Shown one piece after another: positions 52,233 to 61,359 of a stretch of DNA of 64,000 nucleotides. The notes under the pieces are model-generated. The model made no database searches and was not told where the DNA came from. It was given only the letters and a program-made list of their open reading frames with translations. The DNA lies in NCBI RefSeq assembly GCF_017254845.1, contig NZ_JAFKCU010000001.1, forward strand, positions 641,048-705,047. Reading direction: 5' to 3'. Within the stretch, counting starts at the first letter, position 1, and every line of letters begins with the position of its first letter. A program made the translations under genes and the position numbers. This stretch comes from Algoriphagus pacificus (GTDB lineage: Bacteria > Bacteroidota > Bacteroidia > Cytophagales > Cyclobacteriaceae).

Positions 52233-53489
52233 TTGAACTTCACATCACTGGTTACTTATTTGTTTCGTTGGATTGGATTTGGTTTGCTGATAGGTTTACT
52301 AGCCGGTACAGCATCTGCATTTTTCCTACTTGCATTGGAATGGGCTACCTTGACCAGAGAAAATAACCTTTGGATTGTGGCGCTTTTGCCATTGGGAGGA
52401 TTTCTGATCGGATGGACTTATTATAAGTACGCGGAGTCATCAGTTCGAGGAAATAATCTACTGCTGGAGGAGCTTTATCAAACACACCAACCCATCCCTT
52501 TAAGGATGACACCCTTGGTGCTTTTCGGTACGATTGCTACCCATTTATTTGGGGGTTCGGCTGGCCGAGAAGGCACTGCAGTGCAAATGGGAGGCTCTTT
52601 GGCCGATCAATTGACCAAATGGTTTAACCTGGCAAAAGAGGATAGAAGGCTGGTTTTAATTGCCGGAGTGGCAGGTGGATTTGCTTCAGTTTTTGGAACT
52701 CCACTCGCGGGAGCCATCTTCGCGCTGGAGTGGATGCTCAATAAGAAATTCAGATGGAAATCCGTTTTCCCAGCCTTTTGGACTGGGATTACTGCAAATT
52801 TTGTCTGTGCTGAATTATGGGGAGTGGGGCATACCCATTACAGCATTCCTGAAGTCCCCGATTTGACGTTTATTAATTTTATCTGGATCATTCCTGCAGG
52901 AATTGCCTTTGGATTTTCAGGTAGATTATTTGCCCAAACGACGCATTTTTTTTCTCATCAATTTTCAAAATGGATTTCCTATCCACCCCTTCGTCCGGTC
53001 ATAGGCGGACTGGTGATCGCGTTAATTGTATGGATTACGGACACCAGCACTTACATAGGATTGGGAGTTCCAAGAATCGTCGAAGCATTCCAAACCCCAC
53101 TTCCATGGTATGATTGGTTAGTAAAAACCGGAATGACAGGTTTTACTTTGGGTGCTGGGTTTAAGGGAGGAGAAGTCACTCCGCTCTTTTTTACAGGAGC
53201 TACACTTGGCAACGCACTATCTACTTGGATTCCTTTGCCGCTTGCATTGCTAGCTGGTATGGGTTTCGTAGGAGTATTTTCAGGAGCTACCAATACGCCG
53301 ATGGCTTGTACAGTGATGGGTATGGAATTATTTGGGGTAGAATCAGGCTTTTACTTGGCCATAGCCTGTTTTATCGCTTACCTTTTCAGTGGTAAATCGA
53401 GCATTTATTCTGCTCAAAATCTAGAAGGGAAGATTCACATTTATCCTAAAAAAAGGTACTTTTCCTTTCAGCGTTGGTTTAAAAAATGA
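52233..53489 (+). CDS. ClC-family chloride channel/transporter
   Basis: 418 residues with about 10-12 helices. The gating-glutamate motif is GREGT (111-115) with Glu113, inside FGGSAGREGTAVQMGGSLAD. The second anion-site helix is GGEVTPLFFTGATLGNAL. The start is taken at TTG (MNFTSLVTYLF), which begins just before the first helix; upstream in-frame sequence to 52116 does not look like protein of this family. The Met of fluoride-specific CLCs is absent, so Cl-/H+ exchange or a Cl- channel is likely. It is followed by ktrB. Confidence 0.85.
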   Translation: MNFTSLVTYLFRWIGFGLLIGLLAGTASAFFLLALEWATLTRENNLWIVALLPLGGFLIGWTYYKYAESSVRGNNLLLEELYQTHQPIPLRMTPLVLFGTIATHLFGGSAGREGTAVQMGGSLADQLTKWFNLAKEDRRLVLIAGVAGGFASVFGTPLAGAIFALEWMLNKKFRWKSVFPAFWTGITANFVCAELWGVGHTHYSIPEVPDLTFINFIWIIPAGIAFGFSGRLFAQTTHFFSHQFSKWISYPPLRPVIGGLVIALIVWITDTSTYIGLGVPRIVEAFQTPLPWYDWLVKTGMTGFTLGAGFKGGEVTPLFFTGATLGNALSTWIPLPLALLAGMGFVGVFSGATNTPMACTVMGMELFGVESGFYLAIACFIAYLFSGKSSIYSAQNLEGKIHIYPKKRYFSFQRWFKK

Positions 53490-53530
53490 AACTTTCGGAT
53501 GCTTTATCAAAAGTCTGAGATCATTCTAGC

Positions 53531-55345
53531 ATGAAACTGAAATTAAAGATTTTTTCAAATCCTGATCGAAATATCTATTTCCTCAGAAAGGTGAAGGCTA
53601 TCGTGGAAGGGGTGGTGAGATACAGCAGTTTTGTGACTTTTGGGCTCCTTTTGTATCACTTGGGATATGATCCTGAGCCATTAAGCTATGCCATCTCTTC
53701 TTTCATTTTTACATTTTGTCTGATACTTATTGGAGTTGGATATATTCTAAAAATCCTATTAAATGAGCCTTCAATCCTGGTTGGAAGGGTCATTTTAGAA
53801 ATACTTCTCTCACTATTTCTGATTGGATTTTCCCTTTTGAGATGGAATGTTTTCGGAATGGAATTCTCAGAAGGAATTCTGGATTATTCTCGGCAATACT
53901 TCCTGGTCAATATTTTGGTAGTGGTTCTGTTTTTCATTGAAACCAGTAAGTTCAGTTTGACTATAAATCGCCTAAAAGCTAGTCCAACACTGGTTTTTAT
54001 CCTGAGCTTTCTGATTTTGATATTCATTGGAGCCATATTATTGAGCCTCCCGCATGCTACTACACAAGGAATAACCTTCGTTGACGCACTATTCACATCC
54101 ACTTCCGCAGTGTGCGTTACAGGTCTAATAGTGCTCGATACGGCTAAGGATTTTACATTTTTTGGTCAAATGACGATTATGATTCTCTTTCAAATCGGAG
54201 GTTTGGGGATGATGACTTTCACCAGTTTCTTCGGGTTCTTTTTCAAAGGCAGTTATTCAATCGAGAACCAGCTATTCATCCGGGATTATATCAATGAAAA
54301 CAATGTCGGAGAAATCTATTCAACGCTATTGAAAATAGTCTTTTTCACTATCCTGACAGAAGTGGCCGCGGCCTTATTAATTTTCCATTTTACAGATGAT
54401 TCCCAATTCACAAGTAAAGGGGACCAGCTGTTTTTCGCAGCATTTCATGCCGTTTCTGCTTTTTGTAATGCAGGATTTTCAACCCTTAGCAATGGACTCT
54501 ACGAAGCAGGATTCAGAGAATCTTACAACATGCATCTTGTTTTGGCACTTGCTATCATACTCGGTGGGATAGGCTTTCCGGTTGTTATCAATTATTACAA
54601 TTATTTGAAGCACGTCATTGTCGGAGGAACCAAAAAATTGCTTGGGATAGAATCCTATCGACATGTTCCCAGAGTAACCAACATAAGTACCCGCCTTTCA
54701 CTTTATACCACCGGTATACTTTTGATCGTGGGTTTTTTGGCATTCGGGGTATTCGAAAGAGACAGTACTTTAGCAGGATTGAGTCCCTATGGACGACTCG
54801 TCACCACCATATTCGGAGCTGTTACTCCAAGAACTGCAGGTTTTAACACCGTGGATATGACGATGCTCACAGTGCCCACAATTCTAATTTACCTGATCTT
54901 GATGTGGATTGGGGCCTCGCCCGGTTCTACTGGAGGTGGTTTGAAAACCAGCACTTTCGCAGTTGCTATTTTAAATACTTTAAGTATCGCCACAGGCAAA
55001 AAACGAGTGGAAGTTTTTAGAAGACAAATCTCCAACGAGACACTCAGAAAAGCTTTTGCTGTAATTGCACTATCCTTTTTGGTGATTGGTTTTGGTGTCT
55101 TTTTAGTGATGCTTTTTAATCCGGAACTTCCCTTAATTGATGTAGCGTTTGAAGTTTTCAGTGCATTCTCTACAGTAGGTTTGAGCTTGGGAATCACTTC
55201 CCAGTTGGGAACCGCAAGTAAACTTGTGATTATGGTTTGTATGTTTATGGGCAGAGTGGGTACCCTGACCATCCTCATCGCGATTGTAAGAAAAGCCGGA
55301 GAACAACGCTATAAATACCCAGAAGAAAATGTCTTTATTACTTAA
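53531..55345 (+). CDS. ktrB: KtrB/TrkH K+ translocation subunit with extra N-terminal membrane domain
   Basis: 604 residues versus about 450 for KtrB. The first 150 residues add about four helices of unknown role. The TrkH core follows with its four pore segments: TSTSAVCVTGL (189-199), AFCNAGFSTLSNG, TPRTAGFNTVDM and AFSTVGLSLG. Each glycine of the K+ filter is present. It pairs with the RCK-domain gene 12 bases downstream to form a Ktr-type uptake system. Long N-terminal versions are seen in other Bacteroidota. Confidence 0.9.
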   Translation: MKLKLKIFSNPDRNIYFLRKVKAIVEGVVRYSSFVTFGLLLYHLGYDPEPLSYAISSFIFTFCLILIGVGYILKILLNEPSILVGRVILEILLSLFLIGFSLLRWNVFGMEFSEGILDYSRQYFLVNILVVVLFFIETSKFSLTINRLKASPTLVFILSFLILIFIGAILLSLPHATTQGITFVDALFTSTSAVCVTGLIVLDTAKDFTFFGQMTIMILFQIGGLGMMTFTSFFGFFFKGSYSIENQLFIRDYINENNVGEIYSTLLKIVFFTILTEVAAALLIFHFTDDSQFTSKGDQLFFAAFHAVSAFCNAGFSTLSNGLYEAGFRESYNMHLVLALAIILGGIGFPVVINYYNYLKHVIVGGTKKLLGIESYRHVPRVTNISTRLSLYTTGILLIVGFLAFGVFERDSTLAGLSPYGRLVTTIFGAVTPRTAGFNTVDMTMLTVPTILIYLILMWIGASPGSTGGGLKTSTFAVAILNTLSIATGKKRVEVFRRQISNETLRKAFAVIALSFLVIGFGVFLVMLFNPELPLIDVAFEVFSAFSTVGLSLGITSQLGTASKLVIMVCMFMGRVGTLTILIAIVRKAGEQRYKYPEENVFIT

Positions 55346-55357
55346 ATTGCTCTATCT

Positions 55358-56047
55358 ATGAAATACATAATTGTTGGAATGGGAAACTTTGGCGGATATC
55401 TCGCCATGAGATTGACCGATATGGGGCATGAAGTGATAGGTGTGGATAACAGTGAAAACCGAATTGATATAATCAAGGATAAAATCACGCATGCGGTAAC
55501 CATGAATGCGACAGATACCCAAGCTGTCAAAAACTTGCCATTACGGGACTGTGATGTAGTCATTATTGCCATTGGTGAGGATGTCGGAGCATCAATTATG
55601 TCCACGGCGATTTTCAAGCAATTGAATGTCAAAAGAATTATCGCAAGGGCCATCAATGACCTACATGAAACAGTTATCCGAAGCATTGGGGTAGATGAAA
55701 TTATTCATCCAGAAGAAGAAACTGCAGATCGGCTTTCAAAGAGATTACAAATGAAAGGCGTGATGGATTCTCTCGAAATCTCTGACGAATACAATATCGT
55801 AGAGGTGAAAGTGCCAAAGCGCTACATCGGAATGAAAGTTTCTGAGGCAGAAATTCGTAAGGAATTCTTTTTGAACATCCTTACTGTCATCAAGTTGGAA
55901 GACAAAACCAATTTACTGGGAATCAAAACTCAGGAAAAGAAAGTAATAGGAGTGATCACTCCTGAATATTCACTAGAAGAGAATGACATTCTTTTACTTT
56001 TTGGGAAAATCAAAAACATTCAAGAATTCTTGAATCTGGAAGATTAA
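55358..56047 (+). CDS. ktrA: KtrA/TrkA RCK regulatory subunit
   Basis: 229 residues with an RCK_N Rossmann domain (YIIVGMGNFGGYLAMRL, HEVIGVDNSENRID, CDVVIIAIGEDVGASI) and an RCK_C domain (about 135-225: IVEVKVPKRYIGMKV, EENDILLLFGK). It binds nucleotide and gates KtrB. It follows ktrB by 12 bases. Its end overlaps the convergent K+ channel gene by 4 bases. Confidence 0.92.
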   Translation: MKYIIVGMGNFGGYLAMRLTDMGHEVIGVDNSENRIDIIKDKITHAVTMNATDTQAVKNLPLRDCDVVIIAIGEDVGASIMSTAIFKQLNVKRIIARAINDLHETVIRSIGVDEIIHPEEETADRLSKRLQMKGVMDSLEISDEYNIVEVKVPKRYIGMKVSEAEIRKEFFLNILTVIKLEDKTNLLGIKTQEKKVIGVITPEYSLEENDILLLFGKIKNIQEFLNLED

Positions 56048-56856
56048 CGGAGTTTGATCCCGCAGTTTGCACAGAAATTATCTACCTGTTTCAGGTTATC
56101 CTTCCCGCAATTAGTACATGTCATCAATTTTGGGGCATCCGCTTTTTTGCGTTGGGAAGCCATCTCTGTACTTACAATTCCGGTTGGTACTGCGATGATG
56201 GCATAGCCTAACAACATGATAATGGATGATACAAATTGACCCAAAGGAGTAGAAGGAGTGATATCCCCAAAACCCACTGTGGTCAAGGTTACAATTGCCC
56301 AATACATTCCCACAGGAATACTGGTGAATCCATGCTCTGGTCCTTCTATGATAAACATCAGCGTACCCATGATCAAAACAATTGTGACCACAAACCCAAT
56401 GAAAATCATGATTTTATGGGAGCTGGCACGAAGGGATCTTTGCAAATATTCTGCTTCGGAAACATACCTGCCAAGCTTCAAAATCCGAATGACACGTAGC
56501 AATCTCAATGCTCTCACTACCGCTAATAGCTGGGAGTTTACTACGAAAAAACTGACATATGATGGTAGAATCGCCAATAAATCCACTACACCATAAAAGC
56601 TGAAAATATAACCTGATGGTTTCCTGGAAAGCCAAACCCGAAGGAAATATTCCACAGTAAACAAAGCAGTAAAAACCCACTCTAGCCATAAAAAAATCTC
56701 ACCATAAGACGCTCTGAGGCTACCTACAGAATCTAGTATAGAAACGAGGATGCTTCCAAAAATCATAAAGAGCAAAACGATATCAAAGGTCTTGGAAGCC
56801 CAATCGTCTGACTCAAAAACGATATGTGCGAGTCGTTTTTTGGAAAATTTCATCAT
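56044..56856 (-). CDS. Voltage-gated K+ channel with C-terminal zinc ribbon
   Basis: 270 residues in a six-helix layout. S4 carries regularly spaced arginines (RALRLLRVIRILKLGR, 115-130). The pore filter is TVGFGD (193-198). After S6 a short tail holds four cysteines, C247/C250 and C262/C265 (CTNC...CANC), a treble-clef/zinc-ribbon type module rather than the usual coiled coil. It is convergent with ktrA, so K+ uptake and K+ release are encoded side by side. Confidence 0.9.
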   Translation of the reverse strand: MMKFSKKRLAHIVFESDDWASKTFDIVLLFMIFGSILVSILDSVGSLRASYGEIFLWLEWVFTALFTVEYFLRVWLSRKPSGYIFSFYGVVDLLAILPSYVSFFVVNSQLLAVVRALRLLRVIRILKLGRYVSEAEYLQRSLRASSHKIMIFIGFVVTIVLIMGTLMFIIEGPEHGFTSIPVGMYWAIVTLTTVGFGDITPSTPLGQFVSSIIMLLGYAIIAVPTGIVSTEMASQRKKADAPKLMTCTNCGKDNLKQVDNFCANCGIKLR

Positions 56857-56888
56857 TGAATTTAGAAAAATTATTGGGCCTAAACCAT

Positions 56889-59360
56889 TTAGTCCAGATA
56901 GTAAACACGCTTCACCCGAGTACTGATATTTGTCAACAACTCATAAGGGATCGTTCCGATACGATCTGCTAGCTCCTGAAGTGGAATTCCTTCGCCATAA
57001 ATAATGGCTTCTTCTCCGGCTTTTATATCTGAAAAACCCGATACATCCACCATGCACATATCCATGCAGACATTTCCAATGATCGGTGCTTTCTTCCCCT
57101 GGATGAGTACAAATCCATTTCCATTAGAGAATCGACGATCATAGCCATCTGCATAACCCAAGGAAAGTGTGGCAATTTTACCTCCATTAGGCAGCATTCC
57201 TTTTCGGGAATAGCCTACTGTTTCACCAGGTTGCAGCTCTTTGATCTGTGATATGGTTGTTTTTAAAGTGCTGATGGATTTTAAGGAACTTCCGAATCTG
57301 CCAGTCACCTCTACTCCATAAAGGCCGATTCCCAGCCTGACCATGTCAAATTGATAGTCAGGAAAAGCAACAATTCCCGCCGAGTTTAAGGCATGAAAAA
57401 GCGTTTCTTTCGAAACATGCGGTATGAGAGACTTTCTCATTTCATTAAATGATTCCAGTTGTTGCAAAGAAAAATCTTTGTGAATTTCCTCATCTGCCCC
57501 TACCAAATGGGTATAAACCGAGGCGATTCTCATCCGCTTTTCCTGTTGAATCAAAGCAATCAATTCATCCAGCTGATGATGCTCAAAACCGAGCCTGTGC
57601 ATGCCAGTATCCAAATCAAGATGAATTGATAATTTACAAGCATGGGTCTTGCAATAGCTGGAGACCATTTTAAAAAACTCAGGACTGAAAACTACCGGCT
57701 CCAGTTGAAAAGCATGACAGAGATCAATGGATTCTTCTACTGGATTTAGAACCATAATCGGTAAAGTAATCCCGTGTTTTCGCAGTGTAACTCCCTCATC
57801 TGTAAAAGCAACAGCCAAATAATCCGCACCCATAGTCTGTAAATGGTTGGCGATTTCTACAGATCCACCTCCGTAAGCAAAAGCTTTCACCATGACCATC
57901 ACTTTTATTTCCGGTCGGATCAATCGCTTATAGAAGTTGTAATTATGTGTCAGTGCGTTAAGATTAATCTCTAACGTTGTGCCATGAATCCGCTGCTGCA
58001 GCTTGTTTACAATTCGCTCAAAACCAAAAGGTCTTGCTCCAGTAATCAAAATCAGATCATTGCTAAACTGATCAGGATCGAGGTTATCTAATAATGCCTC
58101 AGAGCTTTCAAAGCCTTTAAATTTTCCTTGAAAAAGCTGCTCCAATTTGAAAATATCCTCACCAACACCGAAAATTAAATCCAGTTGATGGTTTTTAATA
58201 AGATCAGCTACTTCGGCATAAAGTTTTGCGGGAGATCCTTGTTGCAGCAAATCTGAAAGAATCAGAATCTTCCTTCGCTTAGGTCTTTGTTGCTGCATAA
58301 AGTCCAACGCAACCTTCAATCCAGCCAGATCATTGTTATAGGTGTCATCGATTAGCAAAGAGTCATTTACCCCCGGTTTTAAGGTCAATCTCATATCCAC
58401 TGATTTGAGATGATCTAAACCCTGTTGGATGGAATCCGAACTTTGCCCCAAGGTCATCGATGCCACGATCACATGGGTGATATTCTCCAAAGAAGCAGGA
58501 TCCGTAAAAGGGACCTGGAATGTAAATGTGGATAAATCTGATTTTAAGAGAAGGATTTTTGCTCCTTTCTCTAAAATTTTAACTGACCTCGTGAAATCAA
58601 CTCCTACTTGATCTGACCAAGCAATTAGCTTTTCAGCATCTATTTCTCTTTCGATAATTTCTGCAAGCTCTGCTTGGTTTTTAGAATAAATGACAAAGTT
58701 GGCATTTTGAAACAAAGCTAGCTTCTCTAAAATCTTGCTTTCTTGATCGGGAAAACCCTCTTGATGTGCAGAACCTATATTTGTGAAAATCCCAAGGTTT
58801 GGCTGAATCATCCTTTGCAATGCAGCCATTTCACCCGATTTGGAAATACCCGCCTCGAGAATTGCTACTTGATGCTCTTCCTGAATACCAAATATTGACA
58901 ATGGCACTCCCACTTGAGAATTATAGCTTTTCGGGCTTTTCGCAACATGATATTTTTGACTCAAAACCTGTCCAAGCCATTCTTTGACGATGGTTTTACC
59001 ATTGCTTCCAGTGATAGAAACAACCGGGTTTTTAAATAGCGAGCGTTGAAAAGCAGCAAGCTTTTGCAAGGCCTCTCTAGTATCTGAAACGATAATAAAA
59101 CAGGAATCTGAAGTGGAAAAATCAGCGATTTCAAAATCAGAATGGACAATAAAATTCCTGACACCCAATTCAATCAAGGAAGGAATAAAAGTTTTACCAT
59201 CCGCTTTGGCTCCTTTCAAAGCAACGAAAAGCGTATGCGCTGGATTGATTATCTGCCTGGAATCAATCGCAATTTGAGATAACAAGACTTCATGGGGTTT
59301 CCCAGAGAGAACTCCAGCTGTGATTTCAGCAACCTCGGTGATCCGTAATGCCTGTAGCAT
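56889..59360 (-). CDS. MurF-alanine racemase fusion
   Basis: 823 residues join two cell-wall enzymes. Residues 1-450 are UDP-MurNAc-tripeptide:D-Ala-D-Ala ligase (MurF), with GSNGKT at 118-123 and IDDTYNNDLAGLKVALDFM. Residues about 458-823 are PLP-dependent alanine racemase, with K492 in VMVKAFAYGGG, LDLDTGMHRLGFE, GYADGYDRRF and NVCMDMCMVDVS. Making D-Ala and attaching D-Ala-D-Ala are thus in one chain, a fusion known in Bacteroidota. It is downstream of the flippase-like gene with a 1-base gap. Confidence 0.93.
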   Translation of the reverse strand: MLQALRITEVAEITAGVLSGKPHEVLLSQIAIDSRQIINPAHTLFVALKGAKADGKTFIPSLIELGVRNFIVHSDFEIADFSTSDSCFIIVSDTREALQKLAAFQRSLFKNPVVSITGSNGKTIVKEWLGQVLSQKYHVAKSPKSYNSQVGVPLSIFGIQEEHQVAILEAGISKSGEMAALQRMIQPNLGIFTNIGSAHQEGFPDQESKILEKLALFQNANFVIYSKNQAELAEIIEREIDAEKLIAWSDQVGVDFTRSVKILEKGAKILLLKSDLSTFTFQVPFTDPASLENITHVIVASMTLGQSSDSIQQGLDHLKSVDMRLTLKPGVNDSLLIDDTYNNDLAGLKVALDFMQQQRPKRRKILILSDLLQQGSPAKLYAEVADLIKNHQLDLIFGVGEDIFKLEQLFQGKFKGFESSEALLDNLDPDQFSNDLILITGARPFGFERIVNKLQQRIHGTTLEINLNALTHNYNFYKRLIRPEIKVMVMVKAFAYGGGSVEIANHLQTMGADYLAVAFTDEGVTLRKHGITLPIMVLNPVEESIDLCHAFQLEPVVFSPEFFKMVSSYCKTHACKLSIHLDLDTGMHRLGFEHHQLDELIALIQQEKRMRIASVYTHLVGADEEIHKDFSLQQLESFNEMRKSLIPHVSKETLFHALNSAGIVAFPDYQFDMVRLGIGLYGVEVTGRFGSSLKSISTLKTTISQIKELQPGETVGYSRKGMLPNGGKIATLSLGYADGYDRRFSNGNGFVLIQGKKAPIIGNVCMDMCMVDVSGFSDIKAGEEAIIYGEGIPLQELADRIGTIPYELLTNISTRVKRVYYLD

Positions 59361-59361
59361 A

Positions 59362-60429
59362 TTACTCTAGGTTTTTCTTCTTCTTTTTCTTAAAAAACAC
59401 TTGCTTGATCCATCTTGGCAAGAATAATGCCCCAAGAATCAGGTAAGGATAGTAAGAAAGCAGTCTCCATAAAATACTGGTGACGAAGGTATATTTATTC
59501 AGGAATTGAGTAAAAAACTGAGCGAAGAAAAACTCAGCTGTGCCGCTACTTCCCGGAGTAGGAGAGATCATCATCACGATCCACATGATCACTTGTCGTG
59601 CAAAAACAATGATATGCTCGTGGATATCCAAAGGAACAAATGCTGAAATGAGTGCATTGAGCATCAAGTATCTGGAGCTCCAAATAAATATGGTGGCCAA
59701 AACAATGGGTAGCCAATATTTAAAACTCTTCCCTGCCAGTTCTTTGGAAGCTTCAATAATCTGATTTCCATATTCATCCGCATCATGCTTCCATTTTCTA
59801 AGCCATTTGATCGAAAACAACTTGATCAACAGCCATTTGAAAACTCGGGGTCTGTAAAACAAAGCTGCCGCCATGACAAGACTGTACGTTGCATAAAGCG
59901 CATAACTGATCCAGAAAATCGCTTCCATACTATTCTGAAGCTGGGTTTCCAGAACTTTACTTTGAGGGAAAATATTTCCTTTGGCAAAGAAAAGGATGAT
60001 CGGCGCTCCAATGACAAAGAACAGATTATCCAAAATTGCGGTGACCATTACATAGGCAATGGCTCTACCTAATTTGATACCTTCTTTATTGAGAATGAAA
60101 ATAGCTACAGCTGTTCCTCCTACCACTGATGGTGTAACTGCAGAGGCAAATTCCCACAAAATGATTACATAAATCGCCCGAGACCAAGAGAGATGTTTAT
60201 CGGTTACTTCTCTTATTCTATAAACATACCCGGCATCTCTAAAGATGATAACTAGGATGGCCAGAAAAATCCAGGCCAAGGAGGCATCAAAAATTACACT
60301 TAAGTTTTTTGCATTGATGGACGGATCAAAATAAAACATAGCAAACACAATCCCGAGTCCAATGAGGATGGGAACCCAAACCTTATTCGGGTTTAGTGTT
60401 TGAAAGATTTTTTTATTGTCCAACTTCAT
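59362..60429 (-). CDS. UPF0104 / lysylphosphatidylglycerol-synthase transmembrane-like protein
   Basis: 355 residues with about eight helices and a lysine-rich end (FFKKKKKK). Family features are VWVPILIGLGIVFAMFYF, ASAVTPSVVGGTAVAIFIL and MMISPTPGSSGTAEFFFA, typical of the flippase-like domain of MprF relatives without the synthetase part. The substrate is probably a lipid. It lies between scpA (2-base gap) and the murF/alr fusion (1-base gap), hinting at a link to envelope growth. Confidence 0.85.
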   Translation of the reverse strand: MKLDNKKIFQTLNPNKVWVPILIGLGIVFAMFYFDPSINAKNLSVIFDASLAWIFLAILVIIFRDAGYVYRIREVTDKHLSWSRAIYVIILWEFASAVTPSVVGGTAVAIFILNKEGIKLGRAIAYVMVTAILDNLFFVIGAPIILFFAKGNIFPQSKVLETQLQNSMEAIFWISYALYATYSLVMAAALFYRPRVFKWLLIKLFSIKWLRKWKHDADEYGNQIIEASKELAGKSFKYWLPIVLATIFIWSSRYLMLNALISAFVPLDIHEHIIVFARQVIMWIVMMISPTPGSSGTAEFFFAQFFTQFLNKYTFVTSILWRLLSYYPYLILGALFLPRWIKQVFFKKKKKKNLE

Positions 60430-60431
60430 AC

Positions 60432-61181
60432 TTAGCCTGCAGCGATTGGCTCAGTCTTCTCCACCCAGAAATTATTAAATCCTTCACCGATGATAATCGT
60501 CACTTGTGAAAGCTGAAGTAATTCCAGAATGGCCAGAAAGGTGTAAATCACAAAAATTTTGTCGGGTTTGTAGGTGATAAATTCTGAAAACGGTACTTGT
60601 TTTTTGAAACTGATTTTTTCCAAAACAAAGTCCTTTTGTTGCTCAATGGTATAGGGATATTGGATGACAGTATGGGTAGTTTCATCCCTACGGGCGGCCA
60701 GTTTGGCCATGCATCTTTGAAAAACCTTTAGCAATTTGTACAAATCCACATGCTGCATTTCAGCATCGACATCGTCCACTTTGCTCAATTCCTGCAATTC
60801 AAAAAGCAAGTTTCCCCGTTTTTCCTTGGAGAGCCTTTCCTCTTCTAGGTTGGCTAAATCCTGTATTACAGATTTATACTTTTTATATTCCAAAAGGTTC
60901 CTGATCAATTCCTCTCTTGGATCTATTTCTTCTCCCTGCTCATTTAATTCAGGTCTTGGGAGAAGCATTTTAGACTTGATTCTCATCAACGTGGCAGCGA
61001 AGAGAATAAATTCACTAGCCACCTCGATTTCCATCTGCTCCAAATGATGGAGATATTCCAGAAAATCATTGGTTATCTTAGAGATGGGAATATCATATAT
61101 ATCCAGCTCATCCCGCTCGATGAAGAACAACATCAAATCGAACGGGCCCTCGAAAAGCGGTAATTTGATTTCGAAACTCAA
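60432..61181 (-). CDS. scpA: Segregation and condensation protein A
   Basis: 249 residues starting from TTG. The kleisin N-terminal motif reads FEIKLPLFEGPFDLMLFFIE, followed by DELDIYDIPISKITNDFLEYL, VASEFILFAATLMRIKSKML and the C-terminal winged helix IYTFLAILELLQLSQVTI. It bridges SMC heads in chromosome condensation. scpB is not in the window. First gene of the scpA - flippase - murF/alr operon. Confidence 0.92.
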   Translation of the reverse strand: MSFEIKLPLFEGPFDLMLFFIERDELDIYDIPISKITNDFLEYLHHLEQMEIEVASEFILFAATLMRIKSKMLLPRPELNEQGEEIDPREELIRNLLEYKKYKSVIQDLANLEEERLSKEKRGNLLFELQELSKVDDVDAEMQHVDLYKLLKVFQRCMAKLAARRDETTHTVIQYPYTIEQQKDFVLEKISFKKQVPFSEFITYKPDKIFVIYTFLAILELLQLSQVTIIIGEGFNNFWVEKTEPIAAG

Positions 61182-61359
61182 GGGATATTTAAATTATTGG
61201 TTAATTTTGCCACCTTGTAGCCAAAGATATTCAATTAAGCTTAAATTAATTGGACTTACGTGAAAGAAAGAGGAAAGCCAGTCGAGAGATTTTGATATAT
61301 CAATTATAACAAAGTTTCAAAAACAAGGTTAACTCTTTTTGACACCAGAACACCAAAAC

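Noticed and set aside
56236-56596. Plus-strand open frames of 87 and 112 codons opposite the K+ channel
   Set aside because: They are antisense to conserved pore and S4 coding sequence and have no motifs of their own.
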